The notes under the pieces were generated by a model. That model made no database searches, was not told the DNA's origin, and saw nothing but the letters and a program-made list of their open reading frames with translations. The position numbers and the translations under genes are program-made. A DNA stretch of 64,000 nt from Lachnospiraceae bacterium (GTDB taxonomy: Bacteria; Bacillota; Clostridia; Lachnospirales; Lachnospiraceae), in contig JAFQZU010000005.1 of the NCBI GenBank assembly GCA_017405805.1, positions 1-64,000 on the forward strand. Direction: 5' to 3'. Numbering within the stretch: the stretch's first letter is position 1; each line of letters begins with the position of its first letter. Positions 46,009 through 54,181 of this stretch are shown piece after piece.

Positions 46009-47430
46009 ATGAGCAGTTCTTCACAAGCGAGGCAGCGACTAATATCCCTGCTCGATGAAAACAGCTTCGTTGAGATCGGAGCCGGCGTGAGGGCGAGAGC
46101 AACGGATTTTGGCTTGAAAACCGCTGACACCCCCTCTGACGGCGTCATCACCGGTTACGGCCTGATCGACGGCAGACTGGTATATGTTTACAGTCAGGAT
46201 GCATCCGTTCTCGGCGGAAGTATCGGCGAGATGCATGCGCGCAAGATCACTGCAGTGTATGATCTTGCCATACGGACCGGCGCTCCGGTCATCGGCCTTC
46301 TGGATTCGGCCGGTCTGCGCCTGCAGGAGGGAATCGACTCCCTGGAAGCATTTGCCTCCATCTATGCAAGACAGTCGAAGGCGTCCGGCGTCATTCCGCA
46401 GCTCTGTGCCGTGTTCGGCCAGTGCGGCGGCGGTCTGGCAGTGGCTGCGTCCCTCTGCGATTTTACTTTCATGGAGAGCGGCGCGCGGCTCTTTGTCAAT
46501 GCGCCCAATACGATCGCAGGCAATACGGAAGAGAAGGACAATACTTCCTCCGCAGCGAGTAAGGAAGCCTGCGGGAATGTCGACTATGTCGGATCCGAAG
46601 GGGAGATCCTGGGACAGATCCGTGAGTTGATCGGCGTGCTCCCCTCCAACAATGAGGATGACGCGGATGCGGACTGTGAAGACGATATGAACAGGGACTG
46701 CCCCTCCGCGGCAGCCTATTGTGCCGATCCCGCGGCGCTCATGGAAGAGGCCGCCGATTACGGCCGTTTTATCGAGCTCAAAAAAGACTTCGCGCCCGAG
46801 ATGGCAGTCGGTTTCGTAAAGCTCGGCGGATGGACTGCCGGCGTGATCGGCAATCGCAGTGCCGCTTTTGACGAGGAAGGAGAGTGCATCGCGGAATACG
46901 AACCTGTCCTCACAGCGGACGGATGCATGAAGGCGGCCGATTTTGTCCGCTTCTGCGACGCTTTCGAGCTGCCTCTGATCACGCTCACCAGCGTGCGGGG
47001 CTTTGCCTCCTCCAAGGAGGAGGAACAGCGGATCGCATCCGCAGCCGCAAAGCTCACTTCAGCCATCGCCGGCGCGACCGTTCCCAAGGTGAATGTCATC
47101 ACCGGCAGGACGATCGGCAGCGCCTACGCCGTGATGAACGCGAAATCCTCCGGCGCGGACCTCACGTTCGCTTTCCCCGCCGCCTCGGTCGGCATCATGG
47201 ATCCGGACCTCGCTGCCAGGATCATGGCGCCCGATGCGGGCAAGGAAGCGCTTAAGGAAACAGCAGTACACTACGAAGCGGTGCAGAACAGCATCGGCAG
47301 CGCAGCGGCAAGAGGATTTGTGGACCAGATCGTCGAGCCCGCCGCTCTGCGCAAATATCTGATCGGCGCCCTCGAGATTCTTTATACCAAGAGAGAGGAG
47401 CTGCCTTCCAGGAAGCACAGCACCAGATAA
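46009..47430 (+). CDS. Acyl-CoA-type carboxyltransferase (MmdA/PCC-beta/12S-like)
   Basis: A 473-residue carboxyltransferase of the acyl-CoA carboxylase beta family (methylmalonyl-CoA decarboxylase alpha, propionyl-CoA carboxylase beta, 12S of transcarboxylase). N- and C-terminal crotonase-like halves: GGSIGEMHARKITAVYDLAI, SAGLRLQEG and GQCGGGLAVAAS in the first; TGRTIGSAYAVMNAKSSGADL and PDLAARIM in the second. It is shorter than the usual ~510 residues because of a compact, acidic linker (NNEDDADADCEDDMN, around 223-240). The start at 46009 follows GGAGG; an in-frame TTG at 45994 is less likely. First gene of the Na+-decarboxylase-type cluster. Confidence 0.85.
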   Translation: MSSSSQARQRLISLLDENSFVEIGAGVRARATDFGLKTADTPSDGVITGYGLIDGRLVYVYSQDASVLGGSIGEMHARKITAVYDLAIRTGAPVIGLLDSAGLRLQEGIDSLEAFASIYARQSKASGVIPQLCAVFGQCGGGLAVAASLCDFTFMESGARLFVNAPNTIAGNTEEKDNTSSAASKEACGNVDYVGSEGEILGQIRELIGVLPSNNEDDADADCEDDMNRDCPSAAAYCADPAALMEEAADYGRFIELKKDFAPEMAVGFVKLGGWTAGVIGNRSAAFDEEGECIAEYEPVLTADGCMKAADFVRFCDAFELPLITLTSVRGFASSKEEEQRIASAAAKLTSAIAGATVPKVNVITGRTIGSAYAVMNAKSSGADLTFAFPAASVGIMDPDLAARIMAPDAGKEALKETAVHYEAVQNSIGSAAARGFVDQIVEPAALRKYLIGALEILYTKREELPSRKHSTR

Positions 47431-47446
47431 AGGAGACTATTAGACT

Positions 47447-48211
47447 ATGAAGAAATGGCTGAAAACCATACCTGTCTTCGTCTGTATCCTTGCGCTGTGC
47501 GCTATGCTGACGGCCTGCGGCGGAAGCTCGCAGTCCGCTCCCGATCCCGATGCGCTGGAGCTGACACAGGAACAGGAGCAGCAGTGGTACGACTCTGCCG
47601 AGCAGTTCATTCTTTCCATGGATGAAGCAGTCGAGACAGGCACTTCCGTTATGAGCGCCGAGGACCCGGTCTACGGGCCTGCGCTGGACAGCTGGGAGAA
47701 CGCACGAAAAGATATCGGGGAGATCCTGTCGATCGAAGGGTCGTCCGCGGTATTCACGAAGACGGACGGGACCGTGCGCATGCTCGTAGACGGAAGCTCC
47801 CACGACGCCGAAGTCGTCTTCAGCGTGGAGATGGGAGATTCCTACTCCAATATCACGGGCATCACCACCAATGTCATATACAGTTTCGGGGAACTGATGC
47901 AGCAGGCAGGCATGAACACGCTTTTGGGCATGGGAACGACTTTTGCCGTCCTCATTCTTCTGTCCCTCATCATTGCCCTCTTCGGCAGGCTGATCGGCGG
48001 TGCAGGCGCAAGAAAGACAAAGCCCTCAGCCGCGGCAGAAGCTTCTGATAAAGCGGCGGCTTCTGACAGCGCAGTGCAGGACGATACGGACTACGCGGAC
48101 GACGCGGCCCTTGTCGCCGTCATCGCCGCAGCTGTGGCGGCCTACGAAGGAAAGGCTTCCGCGGACGGGTTTGTCGTGCGCTCCATCCGGAAATCGCGCA
48201 GAAGATTCTGA
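47447..48211 (+). CDS. Lipoprotein fused to OadG-like subunit
   Basis: A 254-residue protein. The N-terminus is a lipoprotein signal (LTACGG; Cys at about residue 24), followed by ~110 extracytoplasmic residues (DUF3887-like: WYDSAEQFILSMDEA; IEGSSAVFTKTDGTVRM). A single transmembrane helix (GMGTTFAVLILLSLIIALFG) and a Lys/Ala-rich tail ending in DDAALVAVIAAAVAAYE and a basic C-terminus match OadG/MmdD, the small membrane subunit that ties the beta subunit to the carboxyltransferase. Thus an OadG unit carries an extra extracellular domain. AGGAGA precedes the ATG. Confidence 0.75.
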   Translation: MKKWLKTIPVFVCILALCAMLTACGGSSQSAPDPDALELTQEQEQQWYDSAEQFILSMDEAVETGTSVMSAEDPVYGPALDSWENARKDIGEILSIEGSSAVFTKTDGTVRMLVDGSSHDAEVVFSVEMGDSYSNITGITTNVIYSFGELMQQAGMNTLLGMGTTFAVLILLSLIIALFGRLIGGAGARKTKPSAAAEASDKAAASDSAVQDDTDYADDAALVAVIAAAVAAYEGKASADGFVVRSIRKSRRRF

Positions 48212-48265
48212 GAAACGGATATTAACGGGTCATCTGATCAATACACTCAGTGTGGAGGAGATAAA

Positions 48266-48637
48266 ATGAAAAACTATACCATCACCGTCAACGGCGTGGC
48301 TTATGATGTGACAGTAGAAGAGAAGAACGGCACGGCGGCTCCCGCAGCGCCTGCGCCCAGGAGAGCGGCTGCGCCCGCTGCTCCCGCTCCGGCAGCAGCG
48401 CCTGCAGCAGGGGGAGGCACCGGAAAGAACAGAGTGGAAGCCGGCGCGGCAGGCAAAGTCTTCAAAGTAGAAGCCTCCGTGGGCCAGTCTGTCAAAAAGG
48501 GCGATACGATCGTGATCGTGGAAGCCATGAAGATGGAGATCCCCATGGTTTCGCCCGTCGACGGGACTGTCGCGTCGATCGACTGCGCGGTGGGCGATCC
48601 CGTTGAGGCCGGAACATTACTGGCAACCATTGACTGA
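48266..48637 (+). CDS. Biotin carboxyl carrier (1.3S/MmdC-type)
   Basis: A 123-residue biotin carrier. N-terminal KNYTITVNGVAYDVTVE fold piece, a flexible Ala/Pro linker (residues ~30-52), and the biotinyl domain with EAMKMEIPM, Lys89 as the biotinylation site. It carries CO2 between the carboxyltransferase(s) and the membrane decarboxylase. Position between the OadG-like and OadB genes is the standard order. Confidence 0.92.
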   Translation: MKNYTITVNGVAYDVTVEEKNGTAAPAAPAPRRAAAPAAPAPAAAPAAGGGTGKNRVEAGAAGKVFKVEASVGQSVKKGDTIVIVEAMKMEIPMVSPVDGTVASIDCAVGDPVEAGTLLATID

Positions 48638-48682
48638 AAAAGGGCAGACCGATCCCGGCCTTAACGAAGGAGAGACTAAGTT

Positions 48683-49827
48683 ATGGATTATATTGTGAGT
48701 ACTCTGAATAACTTAGTACATCAGACCGCATTCCTGAACCTGACCTGGGGCAATTATCTCATGATCGTCGTCGCACTCGTATTTCTCTACCTTGCGATCG
48801 CGCATGATTTTGAGCCCCTCCTGCTTGTACCGATTGCCTTCGGCATGCTGCTGGTCAATATCTATCCCGATATCATGGCGGCGCCCACCGAGACATCTTC
48901 AGGCGGTCTTCTGTACTACTTTTCCAACTGGACGAGTGGGCGATCCTGCCCTCCCTCATTTTTATGGGCGTCGGGGCAATGACCGATTTCGGTCCTCTGA
49001 TCGCCAACCCCAGCAGCTTCCTTCTGGGCGCTGCCGCGCAGTTCGGCATTTTTTCCGCTTATTTCGGCGCCATCGCGCTGGGCTTCAACGGCAAAGCAGC
49101 GGCCGCCATTTCCATCATAGGCGGCGCGGACGGACCGACTTCGATCTTTTTGTGCTCCAAGCTGGGACAGACTGAGCTTCTTGGCCCCATCGCCGTGGCG
49201 GCGTACTCCTACATGTCGCTGGTCCCGATCATCCAGCCGCCGATCATGAAGCTCCTCACGACCGAAAAGGAGAGAAAGATCAAGATGGAGCAGCTCCGCC
49301 CGGTATCCAAACTGGAGAGGATCCTGTTTCCCATCATCGTCTCGATCGTCGTCTGCATGATCCTTCCCACCACGGCGCCTCTTGTCGGCATGCTGATGCT
49401 GGGCAATCTGTTCCGTGAGTGCGGCGTGGTGAGACAGCTGACAGAGACCGCCTCCAACGCCATGATGTATATCGTCGTTATTCTTCTGGGCACCTCCGTC
49501 GGCGCGACGACCAGTGCCGAGGCCTTCCTGAATATCACGACCCTCAAGATCGTCGCGCTCGGACTCATCGCCTTTTCCTTCGGCACCGCCGCAGGTGTCC
49601 TGTTCGGCAAGCTGATGATGGTGGCGACCGGGGGCAAGGTCAATCCTCTGATCGGCAGCGCGGGCGTTTCCGCCGTTCCCATGGCGGCGCGCGTCTCCCA
49701 GAAGGTCGGCTCCGAATACGATCCCACCAACTTCCTGCTGATGCACGCCATGGGCCCCAATGTGGCAGGCGTCATCGGAACCGCCGTCGTGGCGGGCGTC
49801 TTCATGGCTGTTTTCGGGATCGTTTGA
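48683..49827 (+). pseudogene. Na+-transporting decarboxylase beta subunit, frameshifted (oadB/mmdB)
   Basis: The ~382-residue beta subunit that decarboxylates carboxybiotin and pumps Na+. It is split into two frames. The first (from ATG 48683) reads correctly to LLYYF; the second reads [29 protein letters not shown] and on to the end (Na+-binding [11 protein letters not shown] present, and N-rich GPNVAGVIG). The break is at the run TTTT at 48920-48923: with one more T the frame joins as [14 protein letters not shown] and the entire protein is intact. No efficient slippery heptamer is present. Hence a one-base deletion, either real or a sequencing error. Domain content otherwise complete. Confidence 0.85.
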
Positions 49828-49857
49828 TAAATGAAAGAATGAGAGGGAATTACAGAT

Positions 49858-51270
49858 ATGTCTGAACAGGTCAAAAAACCCGTCAAGATCACAGAAACCA
49901 TCCTGCGCGACGCACATCAGTCCCTGATCGCGACCAGGATGCCTACAGAGATCATGCTTCCCATCGTCGACAAAATGGACCAGGTGGGATATCACTCCGT
50001 CGAATGCTGGGGCGGCGCTACTTTTGACGCCTGCCTGCGCTTCCTCAAGGAGGATCCGTGGGTCCGTCTCAGAAAGCTCCGCGAAGGGTTTAAAAATACA
50101 AAGCTCCAGATGCTCCTGCGCGGCCAGAATATCCTCGGCTACAATCACTACGCCGATGACGTCGTGGAGTATTTCGTACAGAAATCCATCGCCAACGGCA
50201 TTGACATCATCAGGATCTTCGACTGCCTGAACGACCTCCGCAATCTGGAGACCTCCGTGCGCGCCACCAAAAAAGAGGGCGGCCACGCACAGATCGCCCT
50301 GGCCTACACGATCGGCGACGCCTACACGGAAGAATACTGGACCGGCATAGCGCGCCGGATCGAGGAGATGGGCGCCGACTCCATCTGCATCAAGGATATG
50401 GCGGGGCTCCTTGTCCCCTATGAGGCGGAGAAGCTCGTTAAAGCCATCAAATCCGGTTCCGACCTGCCGCTGGATATCCACACCCACTACACTTCGGGAT
50501 GCGCATCCATGACCTACCTCAAGTGCATTGAGGCGGGCGCGGACATCATCGACTGCGCCATGAGCCCTCTGGCCATGGGCACTTCGCAGCCTGCCACCGA
50601 AGTCATGGTAGGCGCGCTGCAGGGCACCCCCTATGATACGGGATACGATCAGGCGCTGCTCAAAGAGATCACCGACTATTTTGCCCCTTACCGGGAAGAA
50701 TGCCTCGAAAACGGTCTTCTCAGCACAAAGGTCCTGGGCGTCAACATCCGGACGCTCCTTTACCAGGTCCCGGGCGGCATGCTTTCCAACATGGTCAGCC
50801 AGCTTGCGGAGCAAGGCGCTTCGGACAAGCTGACGGAAGTGCTCGAGGAAGTGCCCCGCGTGCGCAAGGATCTGGGAGAGCCGCCCCTTGTCACGCCCTC
50901 CTCACAGATCGTCGGCACACAGGCGGTCATGAACGTCCTTCTGGGCGAGCGCTACAAGATCTCGACGGCGCAGACCAAAGATCTGGTAGCCGGACGATAC
51001 GGCCAGACTATGCGTCCCATGGATCCGGAAGTCGTCAGAAAAGTCATCGGAGACGAAGAACGCATTACCTGCCGTCCCGCGGACCTCATCGAGCCCCAGC
51101 TTGAAAAGCTTGAGCAGGAGGTTGCGCCCTGGAAACAGCAGGATGAAGATGTTCTGTCCTACGCACTGTTCCCGCAGGTGGCGGTTGAATTTTTCAAATA
51201 CCGCCTGGCACAGCAGGAAAAAGTTGATCTCACCAAGGCTGATACCGTTAACGGTGCTTACCCTGCATAA
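49858..51270 (+). CDS. OadA/PycB-type carboxyltransferase (5S-like), no biotin domain
   Basis: A 470-residue TIM-barrel carboxyltransferase of the oxaloacetate decarboxylase alpha, pyruvate carboxylase B and transcarboxylase 5S family. Visible motifs: ETILRDAHQSL, RGQNILGY, CIKDMAGLL (with the carbamylated-Lys region), HTHYTSG (metal ligands) and GVNIRTLLYQVPGGMLSN. It stops after the conserved PycA domain without a biotinyl domain, so the separate carrier at 48266 serves it. Combined with the acyl-CoA-type carboxyltransferase upstream this is the subunit set of a transcarboxylase with a Na+ pump. AGAGGGA precedes the ATG. Confidence 0.88.
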   Translation: MSEQVKKPVKITETILRDAHQSLIATRMPTEIMLPIVDKMDQVGYHSVECWGGATFDACLRFLKEDPWVRLRKLREGFKNTKLQMLLRGQNILGYNHYADDVVEYFVQKSIANGIDIIRIFDCLNDLRNLETSVRATKKEGGHAQIALAYTIGDAYTEEYWTGIARRIEEMGADSICIKDMAGLLVPYEAEKLVKAIKSGSDLPLDIHTHYTSGCASMTYLKCIEAGADIIDCAMSPLAMGTSQPATEVMVGALQGTPYDTGYDQALLKEITDYFAPYREECLENGLLSTKVLGVNIRTLLYQVPGGMLSNMVSQLAEQGASDKLTEVLEEVPRVRKDLGEPPLVTPSSQIVGTQAVMNVLLGERYKISTAQTKDLVAGRYGQTMRPMDPEVVRKVIGDEERITCRPADLIEPQLEKLEQEVAPWKQQDEDVLSYALFPQVAVEFFKYRLAQQEKVDLTKADTVNGAYPA

Positions 51271-51291
51271 GCAGGTAGGACAGGATGGATT

Positions 51292-53457
51292 ATGGCACGT
51301 TTTGATGCTGTCCGCAGAATTCTCGAGACAGATGCGGAAAATAGCATAACTTCACAAGACAGCACGGTACATTCCCACAGGAACAAAATACCCGCCGATC
51401 ACATCGGGGGGTATTCCGTGCGTCCGGGCAATTATCTGCTTCCCGGCGCGACGCAGGTTCCCGGCGGGATCAATTTCACCTTTACGTCCTGCGGCGCAAC
51501 GAGCTGTGAACTGCTGCTGTTCAAAAGAAAGCAGGATATGCCCTTTACGGTCATCAGGATCCCTGAATCCTATCGGATCGGCGGCGTCTATTCTATTTTT
51601 GTCGCCGGGCTCACGCCCGAGCAGTTCGAGTACGGATACCGGCTGGACGGCCCCTACGATCCCCATAAGGGACTGCTCTTCAACAAGAACCGGGTACTGC
51701 TGGACCCGTACGCCAAGGCGGTCACCGGGCAGAAAGCCTGGGGCGCCGCCAAAACAAACGCAGACTACCACGCCAGAGTCGTGCGGAACACATATCGATG
51801 GAAAAACAATGACTTCCTGCACACGCCCATGGAGGATACCGTCATCTATGAGATGCACGTGCGGAGTTTTACAAGACACCGCTCCTCCGGCGTAAAATTC
51901 CCGGGGACTTTTGCGGGCATCATCGAAAAGATCCCCTATCTGAAGGATCTGGGGGTCACGGCGGTCGAGCTCCTTCCCGTCTTTGAATTTGACGAGATGA
52001 TCAACGCCCGCACCTACGGCGGAAAAGTCCTCATGGAGCTCTGGGGTTACAACACGGTGTCGTTTTTTGCGCCCAACTCTGCCTACACCGCCTCGCAGGA
52101 GTACAACGAGGAGGGAACGGAATTAAAGGAACTGGTCCGGCTCCTGAAGGAGAACGGGATCGAAGTCATTCTCGACGTCGTCTTCAACCACACGGCGGAG
52201 GGCAATATGACCGGCCCCTTCTACGGATTTAAGGGAATCGACAACAATCTGTTCTACTCCCTGACCCCGGGCGGCACCTACTACAATTTCAGCGGCTGCG
52301 GCAACGCGCTCAACTGCAATAATCCATCCGTCATGCGCTATATCGTCGACTGCCTGCGCTACTGGGTGACCGAGTACCACATCGACGGATTCCGCTTTGA
52401 CCTGGCCAGCATCATGACGAGAGGAGAGGACGGCGCACCCATGGACAATCCGCCGCTGATCCGCATGATCGCCACGGACGCCGTTCTGCGCGGAACCAAA
52501 CTGATCGCTGAACCTTGGGACGCGGGCGGTCTTTATCAGGTGGGGCATTTCCCCGCCTACCAGCGCTGGTCGGAGTGGAACGGACGCTACAGGGACTGTC
52601 TGCGCGACTTTTTGAAAGGCAACTACTGGCAGGCGCCCGAAGCGGCGGCAAGGATCACCGGTTCGATGGACCTGTACGGAGACCCGCCCTACAGCGGATA
52701 TAATTCCTCCATCAATTTCATCACCTGCCACGACGGCTTTACGCTCAACGATCTGTTCTCCTACGAGCGGAAGCACAACGAAGTGAACGGATGGGACAAC
52801 GCGGACGGCTCGGACGACAACCGAAGCTGGAACTGCGGCGTGGAGGGACCGACGGACAACGAGAGCATCAAGGAACTGCGCCTCAAGATGATGCGCAACG
52901 CGATGACCGCCCTGATGCTCAGCCGGGGAACGCCGATGCTGCTGGCCGGCGATGAGTTCGGGAACACCCAGTACGGCAACAACAACAGCTACTGCCAGGA
53001 CAATGAGATCTCCTGGCTCAACTGGGACTACCTGTATATCCACCGCGAATATTACAATTTCGTCAAGGCGCTCATCGCCTTCCGAAAAGCGCACCCGGTG
53101 ATCAGCAGGACGTTGCCGCACGCACACTGCGGGCTGGCTCACTTAACGCTGTGCGGCTCCAACCCGGACGACCACGAGATCACCATGGCCAATCATGTGC
53201 TCGGCATCATGTACGCGGGCAGACTTCCCGACAACCGGGGAGACGACGTGGTTTATCTCGTCATGAACGTCTTCTGGGAGCCCCAGAAGATCCGGCTGCC
53301 GGCACTTCCCGCGGGATCCGCCTGGAGCCTGAACATCTATACTGCCGCGAACGACCGCCGTTATTATTACGAAAAGGCCGTCTTCATGGACAGCCCCTTC
53401 TTTGAGCTGGCGCCCCGGAGCAGTGCGGTATTCACTGTGACGGAACTTCCCCGCTGA
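51292..53457 (+). CDS. glgX: Glycogen debranching enzyme / isoamylase-type GH13 (GlgX-like)
   Basis: A 721-residue enzyme cleaving alpha-1,6 branches in glycogen. Domains: an N-terminal CBM48 region (GYSVRPGNYLLPGATQVPGGINFTF, shortened), then the GH13 barrel with the four conserved regions: DVVFNHT, GFRFDLASI (nucleophile Asp), LIAEPWDAG (acid/base Glu) and NFITCHDGF (stabiliser), and a C-terminal beta domain. Length and the YKFKG/NNLFYSL.. region fit the GlgX/TreX group rather than pullulanase. No signal peptide. No other glycogen genes are nearby; a response regulator follows. Confidence 0.88.
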   Translation: MARFDAVRRILETDAENSITSQDSTVHSHRNKIPADHIGGYSVRPGNYLLPGATQVPGGINFTFTSCGATSCELLLFKRKQDMPFTVIRIPESYRIGGVYSIFVAGLTPEQFEYGYRLDGPYDPHKGLLFNKNRVLLDPYAKAVTGQKAWGAAKTNADYHARVVRNTYRWKNNDFLHTPMEDTVIYEMHVRSFTRHRSSGVKFPGTFAGIIEKIPYLKDLGVTAVELLPVFEFDEMINARTYGGKVLMELWGYNTVSFFAPNSAYTASQEYNEEGTELKELVRLLKENGIEVILDVVFNHTAEGNMTGPFYGFKGIDNNLFYSLTPGGTYYNFSGCGNALNCNNPSVMRYIVDCLRYWVTEYHIDGFRFDLASIMTRGEDGAPMDNPPLIRMIATDAVLRGTKLIAEPWDAGGLYQVGHFPAYQRWSEWNGRYRDCLRDFLKGNYWQAPEAAARITGSMDLYGDPPYSGYNSSINFITCHDGFTLNDLFSYERKHNEVNGWDNADGSDDNRSWNCGVEGPTDNESIKELRLKMMRNAMTALMLSRGTPMLLAGDEFGNTQYGNNNSYCQDNEISWLNWDYLYIHREYYNFVKALIAFRKAHPVISRTLPHAHCGLAHLTLCGSNPDDHEITMANHVLGIMYAGRLPDNRGDDVVYLVMNVFWEPQKIRLPALPAGSAWSLNIYTAANDRRYYYEKAVFMDSPFFELAPRSSAVFTVTELPR

Positions 53458-53500
53458 AGAGACTGATCTGCGGCAAAAATATATTGATTGGTAAAAAAGA

Positions 53501-54181
53501 ATGAGCAGACAGACAATACTGGTCGTAGATGACGAGCCGAGAATGCGCTCCCTCCTCAGAGACTTCCTGAAAAGGGACGGGTTCGACGTGCTGGAAGCAG
53601 AGAACGGAGCGCAGGCGCTGGATCTGTTTGCCGGCAATAAGGATATCGCCCTTGTCATACTGGACGTGATGATGCCCGTCATGGACGGCTGGGAGGTCCT
53701 GCGGGAGATCCGGCGGGATTCGCAGGTGCCCGTGATCATGCTGACCGCCAGAAGCGACGAGCGGGACGAGCTGAGGGGCTTTGAACTGGGCGTGGACGAA
53801 TATGTCTCCAAGCCCTTCAGTCCGAGGACGCTCATGGCAAGGATCGGCGCTATTTTGAGGAGAACGTCGGGAAGCGCGCCCCGGAATGTCCTTGAAAGCG
53901 GCGGGATCGTCCTCAACAGGGATGAACACACCGTCACGATCGACGGCGCGCCGGTCGAGCTGAGCTTCAAGGAATTTGAACTTCTCTCGTATTTTATGGA
54001 GAACCGCGGCATTGCGCTCTCACGGGAGAAGATACTCAACAACGTATGGAATTACGACTATTACGGAGATGCCCGCACCATTGACACCCACGTCAAAATG
54101 CTGCGGGGAAAACTCGGTGAGAAAGGGGAACTCATCCGCACCATCCGTGGACTGGGGTACAAGTTTGAAAAAGACAGCTGA
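53501..54181 (+). CDS. OmpR/PhoB-family response regulator
   Basis: A 226-residue regulator: a receiver domain (1-120) with the acidic pair DD at residues 10-11, phospho-acceptor Asp55 (ILDVMMP), Thr in MLTARS and Lys in SKPFS, then a winged-helix trans-activation domain (130-225; LSFKEFELLSYFMENRG, DARTIDTHVKMLRGKL). It overlaps the histidine kinase gene by 17 bases, so the pair is co-expressed. Target genes are unknown; the ribosome site is weak. Confidence 0.93.
   Translation: MSRQTILVVDDEPRMRSLLRDFLKRDGFDVLEAENGAQALDLFAGNKDIALVILDVMMPVMDGWEVLREIRRDSQVPVIMLTARSDERDELRGFELGVDEYVSKPFSPRTLMARIGAILRRTSGSAPRNVLESGGIVLNRDEHTVTIDGAPVELSFKEFELLSYFMENRGIALSREKILNNVWNYDYYGDARTIDTHVKMLRGKLGEKGELIRTIRGLGYKFEKDS

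Noticed and set aside
48915..48930. Programmed -1 frameshifting in the beta subunit gene
   Set aside because: The codons around the break (TAC TAC TTT TCC) give poor re-pairing in the -1 frame, and no downstream stem-loop is evident; an indel in the T run is simpler.
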